Source of the DNA: Methanofollis liminatans DSM 4140
Lineage (GTDB): Archaea > Halobacteriota > Methanomicrobia > Methanomicrobiales > Methanofollaceae
Assembly: GCF_000275865.1 (NCBI RefSeq)
Contig: NZ_CM001555.1
Coordinates: 124,001-188,000, forward strand
Length of the DNA: 64,000 bases
Reading direction: 5' to 3'
In this document: one piece after another, positions 1 through 9,515 of the stretch
Position numbering within the stretch: position 1 is the stretch's first letter
How the letters are laid out: every line of letters starts with the position of its first letter
Translations under genes and position numbers: made by a program
The notes under the pieces: model-generated
Database searches by the model: none
Told to the model about the DNA's origin: nothing
Seen by the model: only the letters and a program-made list of their open reading frames with translations

Positions 1-2
1 CG

Positions 3-1565
<1,563 letters not shown>

Positions 1566-1584
1566 TCTTTCTTTTTTTCTCTGC
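1566..1584 (+). terminator. Oligo-T terminator after the pyrophosphatase gene
   Basis: A T-rich run, including seven consecutive T, follows the stop codon directly. Archaeal RNA polymerase commonly terminates on such oligo-T tracts without a hairpin. The call rests on composition and position only. Confidence 0.45.
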
Positions 1585-1669
1585 GACCGCCGTCAGGCGC
1601 AAACACCTTCATCTCTGATCAGAACAGAACCCTATGCGCAGGAAACGCTTTCCTGCAGGGGACACTTCC

Positions 1670-2614
1670 ATGCTTCAGATTTTCAAGACCCGGCAGAACG
1701 GAGGGGGGACATTTATCGAGGAGCTCGACACCGTCGAGCCCGGGGCATGGATCATCTGCACCGCACCTGACGAGACCGAGATCGCCCGTGCCGCCGGGAT
1801 CATGGGGATCCCGGCCGAAGACCTGCGGGCGGCGCTCGACGAGGAGGAGCGGCCCCGCATGGAGACCGAAGAGGGACGGACCTTCATCCTGATCGACATC
1901 CCGATGCGGATCGCGGGCGGGCCCACGGGGACCTACTCGACGATCCCGCTCGGCGTTGCGATCAACGACGACTATATCCTCACCATCTGCCTCCAGGAAA
2001 GCCCGATCCTGCAGGACTTCATCGCCGGGAAAGTGAAGACCTTTTACACCTTCAAAAAGACGCGGTTCCTCTTCCAGATCCTCTACCGCAGCGCCTTTTA
2101 TTACCTGAACTTCCTCAGGCAGATCGACAAGCGCTCGACCGAGATCGAAAAAGCGCTCCATATGTCCCTGCGCAACGAGGAGTTGATCCTCCTGTTGAAC
2201 CTGGAGAAGTCCCTGGTCTATTTCTCGACCTCGTTGAAGAGCAACGAGGTGGTGCTCGAGAAGATCCTCAGGTTCAAACCGGTCAGGATGTTCCCGGAGG
2301 ACGAGGAACTCCTGGAAGACGTCATCATCGAGAACAAGCAGGCGATCGAGATGGCGAACATCTACTCGAACATCCTCTCCAGCACGATGGACGCCTTCGC
2401 CTCGGTGATCTCGAACAACCTGAACATCGTGATGAAGTTCCTCGCCTCGGTGACGATCGTGCTCGCCGTGCCGACGATGATCGCGAGTTTCTTCGGGATG
2501 AACGTCGGCATCCCGCTCAGCGAGAGCCCGATCGCCTTTGCGATCGTCGTCGGGACCTCGATGGTGATCTCGGCCGTGCTGGTGCTGGTGCTGATGAAAA
2601 AGAACATGATCTAA
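1670..2614 (+). CDS. corA: CorA-family divalent cation (Mg2+/Co2+) transporter
   Basis: A pentameric Mg2+/Co2+ channel of the cytoplasmic membrane. The 314-residue product has the family layout: an acidic alpha/beta cytoplasmic domain over the first ~240 residues with long charged helices, then two closely spaced C-terminal transmembrane helices. The signature GMN follows the first helix (FFGMNVGIPL), and the protein ends with a short basic tail. I prefer the ATG at 1670 because homologues start near the MLQIFKT sequence and a GGGGA stretch precedes it; an in-frame ATG at 1634 would add 12 residues that do not look conserved. The stop codon overlaps that of the opposing sensor kinase, so the two genes are convergent. 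Confidence 0.9.
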   Translation: MLQIFKTRQNGGGTFIEELDTVEPGAWIICTAPDETEIARAAGIMGIPAEDLRAALDEEERPRMETEEGRTFILIDIPMRIAGGPTGTYSTIPLGVAINDDYILTICLQESPILQDFIAGKVKTFYTFKKTRFLFQILYRSAFYYLNFLRQIDKRSTEIEKALHMSLRNEELILLLNLEKSLVYFSTSLKSNEVVLEKILRFKPVRMFPEDEELLEDVIIENKQAIEMANIYSNILSSTMDAFASVISNNLNIVMKFLASVTIVLAVPTMIASFFGMNVGIPLSESPIAFAIVVGTSMVISAVLVLVLMKKNMI

Positions 2615-4056
2615 GGGTTGCGGTACGCCCCCTTCGGCACGGAGAGCACAAACCGCGCCCCCTCGCCGGGCATGCCCCCCTCGCGGATCCCGATCCCGGT
2701 GAGATCGAGCACCTCTTTTGCAAGGAAGAGCCCGAACCCGGTATGCTGTCCGATACCCCGCGCAAAGATGTTTTTTTTCTGCGCGAACGGGACGCCGACC
2801 CCGTCGTCGGCGACGACGATCTCCCCGCAGGTCTCCCTTTCGACAAACGAGACCTCGATCCGGCTCACCCCGCCGCCGTGGCGGAGGGCGTTTTCAAAGC
2901 AGTTGAAGAGCACCTTCTCAAAGAGGGGGTCGGCGAAGACCTCCAGGTCCCCGGTGGCGACGGAGAAGGTAATCCCCCGGAAATCAAGCCCCTCGGCGGC
3001 GCGGGCGGCGACCTTCCCCACATGCTGCCAGCGCGGCTCCATCACGCCAAGGTCGGCGTAGAGCCGGGTGAACTCCACTTCGCGGCTGATCATCCCGACG
3101 AGGTCCCGTATCTTTCCGAGGGTGTCGCGCTGGAAGGGCGAGAGCGACCCGGTATCCAGCAGCAGCCAGGTGTAGCCTGCGATCGCCGTCACCTGGTTGA
3201 GAACGTCATGGCGCGTGATCGAACCGAGGAGGTTGAGTTTCCGGTTTGCCTCCCGCAGCGCCTCCTCGGCCCGGCGCCTGGCGGTGACGTCCTGCGAGAT
3301 GCCGGCAACGCGGCTGACCTGGCCGGCGGGATCGTCCCGTTGGGCCCGCCCTATCGAGAGGATCCACTTCCACGCACCGTCGTCGCAGCGGAGGCGGTAC
3401 TCCACGGAAAACGCGTTTTCCCTCCTGATTCCCTCGACGATCGCATCCATCACCCCCTCCCGGTCGTCGGGGTGGATGCGGGCCTGCCAGGCGGCGAGAT
3501 CGTTCTTCGGGACGGTGCCAGAAGGGCCGATGATCTCGCCCCAGCGGCGGTTGTAGGTGATCTCCCCGGTTACAAGGTCATAGCCCCAGACCGCGAGCCC
3601 TGCCCCTTCGACAGCAAGGGCGAGCCACTCGTCGGCCGTATGCCGGGCAATCGGAGGGGCACCGGCGAGGGCGATGGCGCACCTGACCGCATGGAGGAGC
3701 TCGGCGCACTCGGCAGGGGTGCACCCGCCTTTTCTCACATAGAACGACGCCCCGGCATCGATGGCCTCCTCGAAGACCGAATCCCGGCTTTTTCCGGTGT
3801 AGAGCACGAAGGGGACGGTGACGCCCCGCGCCCGCAGGGCCCGGAGAAAGGCGATGCCGTTCATGCCCGGCATCTGCTCGTCGGAGACGACGGCGGCGCA
3901 CTCGATCCTGCCGACGAGGGAGAGGGCCTCTTCCGCGGATGATGCCCTGATGCAGTCGTACCCCCCGGTCCCCTCGAGATATCCCCCTGCCCGCTCCAGG
4001 ACGACCGGATCGTCGTCGACGATCAGCACCCTGGCCGTCCCCCCGGCACGCGCCAT
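2611..4056 (-). CDS. Response-regulator / PAS / histidine kinase hybrid
   Basis: A soluble two-component protein with the receiver at the N-terminus. Residues ~7-125 form the receiver (VLIVDDDP acidic pocket, phospho-acceptor Asp in SDEQMPGMNG, Thr in LYTGKS, Lys in VRKGG). Residues ~140-265 are a PAS/PAC sensor (HPDDREGV, ending GISQDVTARRRAEE). A phosphoacceptor helix follows (TRHDVLNQVTAI), then a HATPase domain with N box NCFENALRHGG, G1 DDGVGVP and G2 GFGLFLAKE. There are no membrane segments, so it senses a cytoplasmic signal or is fed by another kinase. I chose the ATG at 4056, the second of two adjacent ATGs, because GGTG lies just upstream; a GTG-to-ATG extension up to 4140 would run into the marC promoter. 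The ligand is unknown. Receiver-first kinases of this kind are common in methanogens. Confidence 0.88.
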   Translation of the reverse strand: MARAGGTARVLIVDDDPVVLERAGGYLEGTGGYDCIRASSAEEALSLVGRIECAAVVSDEQMPGMNGIAFLRALRARGVTVPFVLYTGKSRDSVFEEAIDAGASFYVRKGGCTPAECAELLHAVRCAIALAGAPPIARHTADEWLALAVEGAGLAVWGYDLVTGEITYNRRWGEIIGPSGTVPKNDLAAWQARIHPDDREGVMDAIVEGIRRENAFSVEYRLRCDDGAWKWILSIGRAQRDDPAGQVSRVAGISQDVTARRRAEEALREANRKLNLLGSITRHDVLNQVTAIAGYTWLLLDTGSLSPFQRDTLGKIRDLVGMISREVEFTRLYADLGVMEPRWQHVGKVAARAAEGLDFRGITFSVATGDLEVFADPLFEKVLFNCFENALRHGGGVSRIEVSFVERETCGEIVVADDGVGVPFAQKKNIFARGIGQHTGFGLFLAKEVLDLTGIGIREGGMPGEGARFVLSVPKGAYRNP

Positions 4057-4126
4057 CATCACACCGAGAGAGCGCGGCCACGAATAAATAACTGGCGGCA
4101 CGCCCGGTTCAGGAGGGCGCCCCTCA

Positions 4127-4134
4127 AAATATAT
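4127..4134 (+). promoter_or_regulatory. TATA box for marC
   Basis: AAAATATAT is centred about 27 nt before the ATG at 4160. That is the archaeal TATA-to-start distance, so the marC mRNA is probably leaderless from 4160. Confidence 0.5.
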
Positions 4135-4159
4135 CTCCATGCCGGGCCCACAGCGCTGT

Positions 4160-4747
4160 ATGCAGGACCTGCTCGCCCCCCTTCTCTACGCCTTCACCAC
4201 GCTCTTCGTCATTCTCGACCCCCTGCTCTCGGTGCCGATCTTCGTCTCGCTCACGGCCGGGAGCCTGCCCGAGGAGAAGGCGAGACAGGCCGGGATCGCC
4301 GTCGCCGTGGCCGGCGCCCTCATGTACCTCTTCCTGGTCTTCGGGCTCTTCATCTTCGACATCCTGGGGATCACGCTCGCGAGCTTCGAGGTGGCCGGCG
4401 GGATCCTCCTCTTCATCCTGGGTATCCAGGAGTCGCTCGGGATCGAGTTCGGGCACGAGGGGAAGGAGCGGCGGTCGATGGCCGGGGTGGTGATCGGCAC
4501 CCCCCTCCTCTGCGGGCCCGGGGCGATCACCACGGTCGTCCTCCTCTCCACGCGGGTGGGCGCGGTCGTCACCGGGATCGCCATCGGGCTCTGCCTCGGG
4601 GCGACCTGGCTCGTCCTCAGGTACGCCGCCCAGATCCAGCGTTTCCTCGGCGAGACCGTCACCGACATCATGGGCAAGGTGCTCGGCATGCTCCTCGCGG
4701 CGATCGCCGTGAAGATCATCGTGGACGGGATCGTCGGGCTGATCTGA
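4160..4747 (+). CDS. MarC family (UPF0056) integral membrane protein
   Basis: A six-helix membrane protein of the MarC family, whose transport function is unsettled. About 195 residues show six hydrophobic segments and the family sequence FVILDPLLSVPIFVSLT near the N-terminus, with GTPLLCGPGAITT in the middle. The ATG at 4160 is preferred over that at 4139 because a TATA box sits about 27 nt before it and because the protein then starts directly with the first helix. The gene converges on pdxT. A specific role, such as amino-acid or drug export, cannot be inferred from sequence. Confidence 0.85.
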   Translation: MQDLLAPLLYAFTTLFVILDPLLSVPIFVSLTAGSLPEEKARQAGIAVAVAGALMYLFLVFGLFIFDILGITLASFEVAGGILLFILGIQESLGIEFGHEGKERRSMAGVVIGTPLLCGPGAITTVVLLSTRVGAVVTGIAIGLCLGATWLVLRYAAQIQRFLGETVTDIMGKVLGMLLAAIAVKIIVDGIVGLI

Positions 4748-4770
4748 AAAAAAGATGGGGAGCGCCCGGC

Positions 4771-5340
4771 CTACAGCCCGGCGAGAAACATCCGGTGAAG
4801 CCTGAGGTCGCCGGAGAGTTCGGGGTGGAAGGAGAGCGCCATATGCTTCCCCTGCCGCACCGCAACGATCCCCTGCGGTATCCTGGAGAGCACCTCGACG
4901 CCCGGGCCCGCGGCCGCCGCAACCGGCGCCCTGATGAAGACCGCATGGAAGGGATCCTCAAGCCCGAGAACCTCGAGGTCGGCCTCGAAGGAGTCCTTCT
5001 GCCGCCCGAAGGCGTTTCTCTCCACCGTGATATCGACGATGCCGAGGGGTGCAAACCGGGTGTCGTTGATCGTTGCGGCGACGATCACCATCCCGGCGCA
5101 GGTGGCGAAGATCCCGCCTGTAAAGGAGCGGATCGCCTCCCGGAGTCCGTTTTCACCGATCAGGCGGGCGATCGTCGTCGACTCCCCGCCCGGGATCGCG
5201 AAGGCGTCGCAGCCGGCGAGGTCGGCGGCGGACCTGACCTCCACCACCTCGCCCTCGCCCCCGAGGGCATCCACAAACGCCCTCACGTGCTCGGATACGT
5301 CCCCCTGCACGGCAAGGACGCCGACCTTCTTACCAGCCAC
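4771..5340 (-). CDS. pdxT: Pyridoxal 5'-phosphate synthase glutaminase subunit PdxT
   Basis: The class I glutamine amidotransferase subunit of PLP synthase: it hydrolyses glutamine and channels ammonia to PdxS. The 189 residues are normal length. The nucleophile Cys is in FATCAGM, the His-Glu pair of the triad is in SFHPELS, and the oxyanion region is PGGESTT. It overlaps the end of pdxS by 11 bp, so the two subunits are translationally coupled and made together in the 12+12 complex. An A7 stretch in the + strand just past the stop (4747-4753) reads as T7 in the transcript and may end it. Confidence 0.96.
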   Translation of the reverse strand: MAGKKVGVLAVQGDVSEHVRAFVDALGGEGEVVEVRSAADLAGCDAFAIPGGESTTIARLIGENGLREAIRSFTGGIFATCAGMVIVAATINDTRFAPLGIVDITVERNAFGRQKDSFEADLEVLGLEDPFHAVFIRAPVAAAAGPGVEVLSRIPQGIVAVRQGKHMALSFHPELSGDLRLHRMFLAGL

Positions 5341-6226
5341 GTTCCTGGAGCCTCTCCTCGTCTTTGAGCTCGTGGACGTCCAGGCCCTTCATCGGGTCGC
5401 CGATGCCGCGGCTCACCGCGGCGATCACCTTCGCGTCGGTGTAGTGGTGGACGGCCTCGACGATCGCCTTCGCCATCTTCTCCGGGTTCGTGGACTTGAA
5501 GATCCCTGAGCCGACGAAGACGCCGTCCGCGCCCATCTGCATCATCAGGGCGGCGTCGCAGGGGGTGGCGATCCCGCCGGCCGAGAAGTTGACGACCGGG
5601 AGGCGGCCCCGTTTCGCCGTCTCGGCAAGGACCTCGTACGGCGCCTCGATCGCGCGGGCGCGGGCCCGGAGTTCCTGCTCGTCCATGCCCTGGAGCTCGC
5701 GGATCTCGCCGCCGATCGCGTGCATGTGCCTGACCGCCTCGACGACGTTGCCGGTGCCGGCCTCGCCCTTCGTCCTGATCATCGCCGCGCCCTCGCCGAT
5801 CCGGCGCATCGCCTCGCCGAGGTTCCGTGCGCCGCAGACGAACGGGACGGTGAACCGGGTCTTCTCGATATGGTATTGCTCGTCTGCCGGGGTGAGCACC
5901 TCGCTCTCGTCGATCATGTCGACGCCGATCGACTCAAGGACCTGGGCCTCGACATAATGGCCGATCCGCACCTTGCCCATCACCGGAATGGAGACGGCGT
6001 CGATGATCTCGATGACCTTTTCCGGGTCGGCCATGCGCGCCACGCCCCCGGCCTTCCTGATGTCCGCCGGTACGCGCTCGAGGGCCATCACCGCGACGGC
6101 GCCCGCATCCTCGGCGATCCGCGCCTGTTCGGCGTTCACCACGTCCATGATGACGCCGCCCTTCTGCATGGACGCGAAGCCCCGCTTCAGGAGCTCGGTG
6201 CCGTACCTCAGTTCCTCAAGTTTCAT
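5330..6226 (-). CDS. pdxS: Pyridoxal 5'-phosphate synthase lyase subunit PdxS
   Basis: This TIM-barrel subunit makes PLP from ribose 5-phosphate, glyceraldehyde 3-phosphate and ammonia from PdxT (DXP-independent vitamin B6 route). The 298 residues are typical. The first catalytic Lys is in [10 protein letters not shown], the conserved Asp is in [12 protein letters not shown], and the phosphate-binding loop is [11 protein letters not shown]. The start at 6226 is preceded by GGTAGGA. It is the first gene of a two-gene operon with pdxT. Confidence 0.97.
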   Translation of the reverse strand: MKLEELRYGTELLKRGFASMQKGGVIMDVVNAEQARIAEDAGAVAVMALERVPADIRKAGGVARMADPEKVIEIIDAVSIPVMGKVRIGHYVEAQVLESIGVDMIDESEVLTPADEQYHIEKTRFTVPFVCGARNLGEAMRRIGEGAAMIRTKGEAGTGNVVEAVRHMHAIGGEIRELQGMDEQELRARARAIEAPYEVLAETAKRGRLPVVNFSAGGIATPCDAALMMQMGADGVFVGSGIFKSTNPEKMAKAIVEAVHHYTDAKVIAAVSRGIGDPMKGLDVHELKDEERLQERGW

Positions 6227-6246
6227 TATTCCTACCTATTGGGCGG

Positions 6247-7167
6247 TCATGCCAATAAAAATAGTGCGATGATGGCAGATACCGCAAATATCAGCGTTAT
6301 TCCTCGAACGGACGCTATTATATCGTTTCCACCCTCTGCAAGGCTCCGCTCCCCGGGTCCGATCGCGTAGATACCCCGTTTGCAGAACCGCACCCCGACA
6401 CCGCCGGCGACCACCGACATCGGCCAGCCGCCGTTGTAGCCCGGCCTTTTCTTCCGGTCGGCGCTGAGCGCCTGCCACGCCGGGGCGAACCGCCCCTGTA
6501 CCCCGAAATAGAGGAGGCCGACGAGGGCGGTGAGCCGTGCGGGGACGAGGTTTGCCAGGTCGTCGGCCCGTGCGGCGCACCAGCCGAGCCTGATCCGCTC
6601 GTCGGTGTAGCCGAGCATGGCGTCCATGCAGTTGATCGAGCGATAGAGGGCGGCGGCGGTCAGCCCGAGGCCGAAGGGGGCGAAGACGGCGAACCAGAAG
6701 AGCGGGGCGACGATCGAGTCGGAGAGGTTCTCGGCGACCGACTCGTATGCCGCGGACCTGATCTCCTCCGCGGAGAGGGCCGAGGTGTCGCGCGAGACGA
6801 GCATGCCGGCGGCCGTCCGCCCGGCGTCCAGGCCCCCGCCGGCGAGCGCCGCCTCGACCGAAGCGGCGTGCTCCTCCAGGGAGCGCCAGGCGAAGACCGC
6901 CTTGAGGAGGAAGGGGGCGAGCACCAGGAGCAGGAGAGGGGGAGCATGGTGCTCGACGAGATAGAAGGGTGCGGCAAACAGGCAGGCGGAGACCGCCCAG
7001 AGGACGACGCCGGCCGCTCGCTGGAGGCGCACCGGATAGCGGCCCGGTCTGCCCCACCAGCCCACGAACCTGCCGAAGAGGGCGACCGGGTGGAGGGGCG
7101 TGCGCGGGTCGCCGAAGAGCCGGTCCACGACGAGCGCCAGGGCGAGGGTCAGCGCCGCAAAAACCAT
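6247..7167 (-). CDS. cbiB: Adenosylcobinamide-phosphate synthase (CbiB/CobD)
   Basis: A membrane enzyme that attaches the aminopropanol (phosphate) arm to adenosylcobyric acid in cobamide synthesis, the cofactor of methyl transfer in methanogens. The 306-residue product is usual for the family. The N-terminal signature DRLFGDPRTPLHPVALFGR is present, as is the central SVAENLSDSIVAPLFWF, and four to five hydrophobic segments can be seen. It overlaps the preceding gene by 19 bp and probably ends an operon purA - zinc-ribbon protein - membrane protein - cbiB. No other cobalamin gene lies nearby. Confidence 0.94.
   Translation of the reverse strand: MVFAALTLALALVVDRLFGDPRTPLHPVALFGRFVGWWGRPGRYPVRLQRAAGVVLWAVSACLFAAPFYLVEHHAPPLLLLVLAPFLLKAVFAWRSLEEHAASVEAALAGGGLDAGRTAAGMLVSRDTSALSAEEIRSAAYESVAENLSDSIVAPLFWFAVFAPFGLGLTAAALYRSINCMDAMLGYTDERIRLGWCAARADDLANLVPARLTALVGLLYFGVQGRFAPAWQALSADRKKRPGYNGGWPMSVVAGGVGVRFCKRGIYAIGPGERSLAEGGNDIIASVRGITLIFAVSAIIALFLLA
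6253..6265 (-). promoter_or_regulatory. Putative TATA box of the pdxST operon
   Basis: An A/T-rich box (CTATTTTTATTGG on the minus strand) lies about 30 nt upstream of the pdxS start, at the expected distance for a short-leader archaeal transcript. It overlaps the 3' end of cbiB. Confidence 0.35.
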
Positions 7168-7661
7168 GCGGCAATCACCCCGAGGACCAGTACGACGAAT
7201 GCTGCGGCCTCGAAGAGGAGGATCCCGGTGCCGACGTAGAGGATAAAGAGGAGGGCGGCGACGATGACGATGGCGAAGGGCACCACCGGGAGCCGCGGGG
7301 CCGGGGGCGGGGGGAGCGGCTGCGGCGGTTCTTCCACCGGGGCCGGGCGCTCCCTGACGGCGACCTTCAGGGCCGAACGGTTCGTGCCGTAGCCGGTGAT
7401 CACCGTGATCGCAAACATTCCCGGAAAGACGTCGTCCCTGATGATCACCGGCACGTCTGCCAGACGCTCAAGATAGAGATTTTCATGGAAAAAATCGGTG
7501 AACCGCGCGGCGTCGGCGGTGGAAAGGGTGAGATGGAGGGGAGAGCCCTCGTTTTTCAGTTTGAGGACCAGGGTGTCCCCTGCCAGGACCTCAACCGATT
7601 CGGGCAGGTCGATCGAATTTATTGAGCGTGCATTGAACCGGATTTCACAGGGAACATCCAT
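7149..7661 (-). CDS. Uncharacterised C-terminally membrane-anchored archaeal protein
   Basis: I do not recognise a functional family. The ~170-residue protein starts with a beta-rich soluble domain (residues ~1-100, resembling an immunoglobulin- or cupredoxin-like sandwich). A proline-rich linker follows (PPQPLPPPPAPRLP), then two adjacent hydrophobic helices at the C-terminus and a short basic tail. The ATG at 7661 is chosen over the GTG/ATG extension to 7727 because the extra residues are low-complexity and would overlap the previous gene. It begins 4 nt after the zinc-ribbon gene and overlaps cbiB by 19 bp, so it is co-transcribed with them. Confidence 0.72.
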   Translation of the reverse strand: MDVPCEIRFNARSINSIDLPESVEVLAGDTLVLKLKNEGSPLHLTLSTADAARFTDFFHENLYLERLADVPVIIRDDVFPGMFAITVITGYGTNRSALKVAVRERPAPVEEPPQPLPPPPAPRLPVVPFAIVIVAALLFILYVGTGILLFEAAAFVVLVLGVIAAWFLRR

Positions 7662-7665
7662 ATTT

Positions 7666-7848
7666 TTAGTCCTTGTCGGTCTGGGGGAGGAGGTTTGGTA
7701 TGCCCTCCGTGATGGGGTATGCGACACCGCAGGCGGCGCACCAGAGCGAGCCCTCGACGATATCGTCGCCGGTCTCCTCGTCGACGCGCAGTTCGAGGTC
7801 GCCCTTGCAGACCGGACAGCAGAGGATGTCGAGGAGCGAACGCCTCAC
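7666..7848 (-). CDS. Trm112-like zinc-ribbon protein
   Basis: A 60-residue zinc-ribbon protein of the Trm112/UPF0434 family. Family members bind and activate S-adenosylmethionine methyltransferases that act on tRNA, rRNA or release factor. Two Cys pairs are visible, CCPVCKG near residue 10 and CAACG near residue 37, followed by the family YPI(T/V)EGIPNLL segment at the C-terminus. It overlaps purA by four bases (ATGA), indicating translational coupling. Its methyltransferase partner is not encoded next to it. Confidence 0.85.
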   Translation of the reverse strand: MRRSLLDILCCPVCKGDLELRVDEETGDDIVEGSLWCAACGVAYPITEGIPNLLPQTDKD

Positions 7849-8855
7849 AGTTCATCCCTCAGGTCGATGATCTGGGTGAGCTCGGGCCCCGTGGAGATCA
7901 GGCCGATCGGGGCGCCGATGTCCTTCTCGGCCTGTTCGAGGAAGGCGATCGCCTTCTCGGTCAGGCCGTCGTACGTGGTGGCGCCGAAACAGGCCGGGTC
8001 CACGTGGTCGATCCCGGTGATCGCCGCGATCGTGCAGCCGTTGATCATCGCCGAGTACCGGGCCATCTCGCCGTCCCAGCCGCCGATCCGCCGCTGGCGG
8101 TGGGTGACGGTGCCGAACTCCTTGAACCCGAGGGCGTCGGAGTCCTCGGCGTTCATCTCGGTCTGGAACGGCCCCTCGCCGACCCTGGTCGGGTAGGCCT
8201 TGAAGACGACGACGACGTCGTCGATCCTGGTCGGGCCGACGCCGTTGTCCGCGGCGATCTGCGAGGCCGAGGTGTCCTTGCTCGTCACGAAGGGGTAGGT
8301 GCCGTAGTACAGGGAGATCCCGAAGCCCTGCGTCCCCTCGAGGAGGACGTTCTCATCACGGTCGATCGCCGCGTTCACTTCGGCGGCGACGTCGATGATG
8401 TAGGGTGCGAGTTCAGGGACGTCCTTTGCCTGCCTGGAGGTGCGGAGGACGCGGTCGGAGTTCGCCGGGCCGCACCCGGTCCCGGTGGATCCGATCTTCT
8501 TCGAGAGGTGGTCGCTCGCCTTGTCCCGGGCGATATGCTCCTCCTCGATCACGCCGCAGCGCCCGTCCACAAAGATCCTGTCGCCGACATCCAGGAGTTC
8601 GACCTCGCGGAGGAAGACCCGCGGGTCGACGAGAACGCCGCTGCCGATGCAGAGTCGCGCACCCGGGTAGACGAACCCGGACGGGATCATCCGCACGCCA
8701 TAGTTTTTGTCGCCGACCGTCACCGTGTGTCCGGCGTTCGGGCCCACGCCGCCCCTGGAGATGATCGATGTGTGGTCCTGATGGGCAATATGGGCCACAA
8801 TCTTGCCTTTTCCCTCATCCCCGAAAAATCCGCCGACAATAATCGTACACGCCAT
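7845..8855 (-). CDS. purA: Adenylosuccinate synthetase
   Basis: This enzyme condenses IMP and aspartate with GTP to adenylosuccinate, the first step from IMP to AMP. The 336-residue form is the short archaeal type, lacking insertions of the ~430-residue bacterial enzyme. The P-loop GDEGKGK is at residues ~12-18, the IMP-binding GPNAGHT is at ~38-44, and the Thr/Arg-rich substrate loop THRQRRIGGWD is present. It is the first gene of the four-gene run down to cbiB. Confidence 0.96.
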   Translation of the reverse strand: MACTIIVGGFFGDEGKGKIVAHIAHQDHTSIISRGGVGPNAGHTVTVGDKNYGVRMIPSGFVYPGARLCIGSGVLVDPRVFLREVELLDVGDRIFVDGRCGVIEEEHIARDKASDHLSKKIGSTGTGCGPANSDRVLRTSRQAKDVPELAPYIIDVAAEVNAAIDRDENVLLEGTQGFGISLYYGTYPFVTSKDTSASQIAADNGVGPTRIDDVVVVFKAYPTRVGEGPFQTEMNAEDSDALGFKEFGTVTHRQRRIGGWDGEMARYSAMINGCTIAAITGIDHVDPACFGATTYDGLTEKAIAFLEQAEKDIGAPIGLISTGPELTQIIDLRDEL

Positions 8856-8888
8856 TGCTATATCATGTAATTTGGGGTGATACTTGAT

Positions 8889-8901
8889 GATAAAAGTATA
8901 T
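8889..8901 (-). promoter_or_regulatory. Putative TATA box of the purA operon
   Basis: On the minus strand this reads TATACTTTTATC, about 40 nt upstream of the purA start, giving a short leader. The same A/T-rich block separates purA from the gene behind it. Confidence 0.4.
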
Positions 8902-8919
8902 CATCGGGGTTTGCTCCCC

Positions 8920-9234
8920 TCACTCATTCTCGCACCGGTCATTTTTTCCCGGCAAAAGACAGCGCCTGATATCCCTGAAATAGGGGATATGGAGGAGAGT
9001 ATGGACGGCCATCAGCACGATGAAGACGATGCCGGTGATATTGTGGAGGTCCACCCACTGACCCCTGGTGACGCCCAGGAACACTTTCAGGTTCGCGACG
9101 CCGGTGCTGGCGTGCACCCATCCCCCGCCTGCCGATGGGAGGAAGAACAAGAGGACGATAGACGATAAGGCGACGATAACGAATGCCACGAGCATCGCAA
9201 GGTCGACGATCGCATTCACCTGTCTCTTCTGCAT
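8920..9234 (-). CDS. DUF4405-like small cytochrome b-type membrane protein
   Basis: A ~104-residue membrane protein with three hydrophobic helices, resembling DUF4405 / cytochrome b561-like proteins. Conserved-looking histidines lie at the membrane edges (WVHAST, DLHNITG, AVHTLLHIPYF), compatible with heme ligation, but heme binding is inference. The start at 9234 (MQKRQVNAIVDLAML) puts the first helix at the N-terminus; upstream extension would add ~76 residues with no membrane or domain signal, across an ORB-like element. The redox partner is unknown. Confidence 0.7.
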   Translation of the reverse strand: MQKRQVNAIVDLAMLVAFVIVALSSIVLLFFLPSAGGGWVHASTGVANLKVFLGVTRGQWVDLHNITGIVFIVLMAVHTLLHIPYFRDIRRCLLPGKNDRCENE

Positions 9235-9407
9235 GGAAGAGGAGAGGGCGCACCGCCGTATTATACCATTCGCCCTTATCCAGAAATGCAAACGATCCGC
9301 CGGTGGAGGTGTTCCCGAAGAAATGGCGAGGTACGAGAGTACACGAAAAATCCTGCGTGCACCGGGGAGGATTCGCGCGGGATCGAACGCCGCGAATATC
9401 TCCAGAG

Positions 9408-9428
9408 TTCCAGTGGAAATAAAGGGGT
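9408..9428 (+). repeat. ORB-like element, outlying copy
   Basis: This reads CCAGTGGAAATAAAGGGG with flanking TT and T, matching the euryarchaeal origin recognition box bound by Orc1/Cdc6. It differs by one base from the origin copy at 12535 in its core. It lies in a 281-bp gene-free gap about 3.1 kb from the nearest origin copy, between the aminotransferase 3' end and the DUF4405 gene. Nothing else recognisable is in that gap. Confidence 0.75.
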
Positions 9429-9515
9429 TATCTGGCTGCCGATTGTCAGACAGCAGGCACATCCGGCCCGGGCAGGATCAAAAGGATTGTTTCCCGGAAA
9501 ATGAGAAGGAGGGGA

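Noticed and set aside
2743-3942. 399-codon + frame opposite the hybrid kinase
   Set aside because: Shadow frame; the minus strand encodes receiver, PAS and kinase motifs in order.
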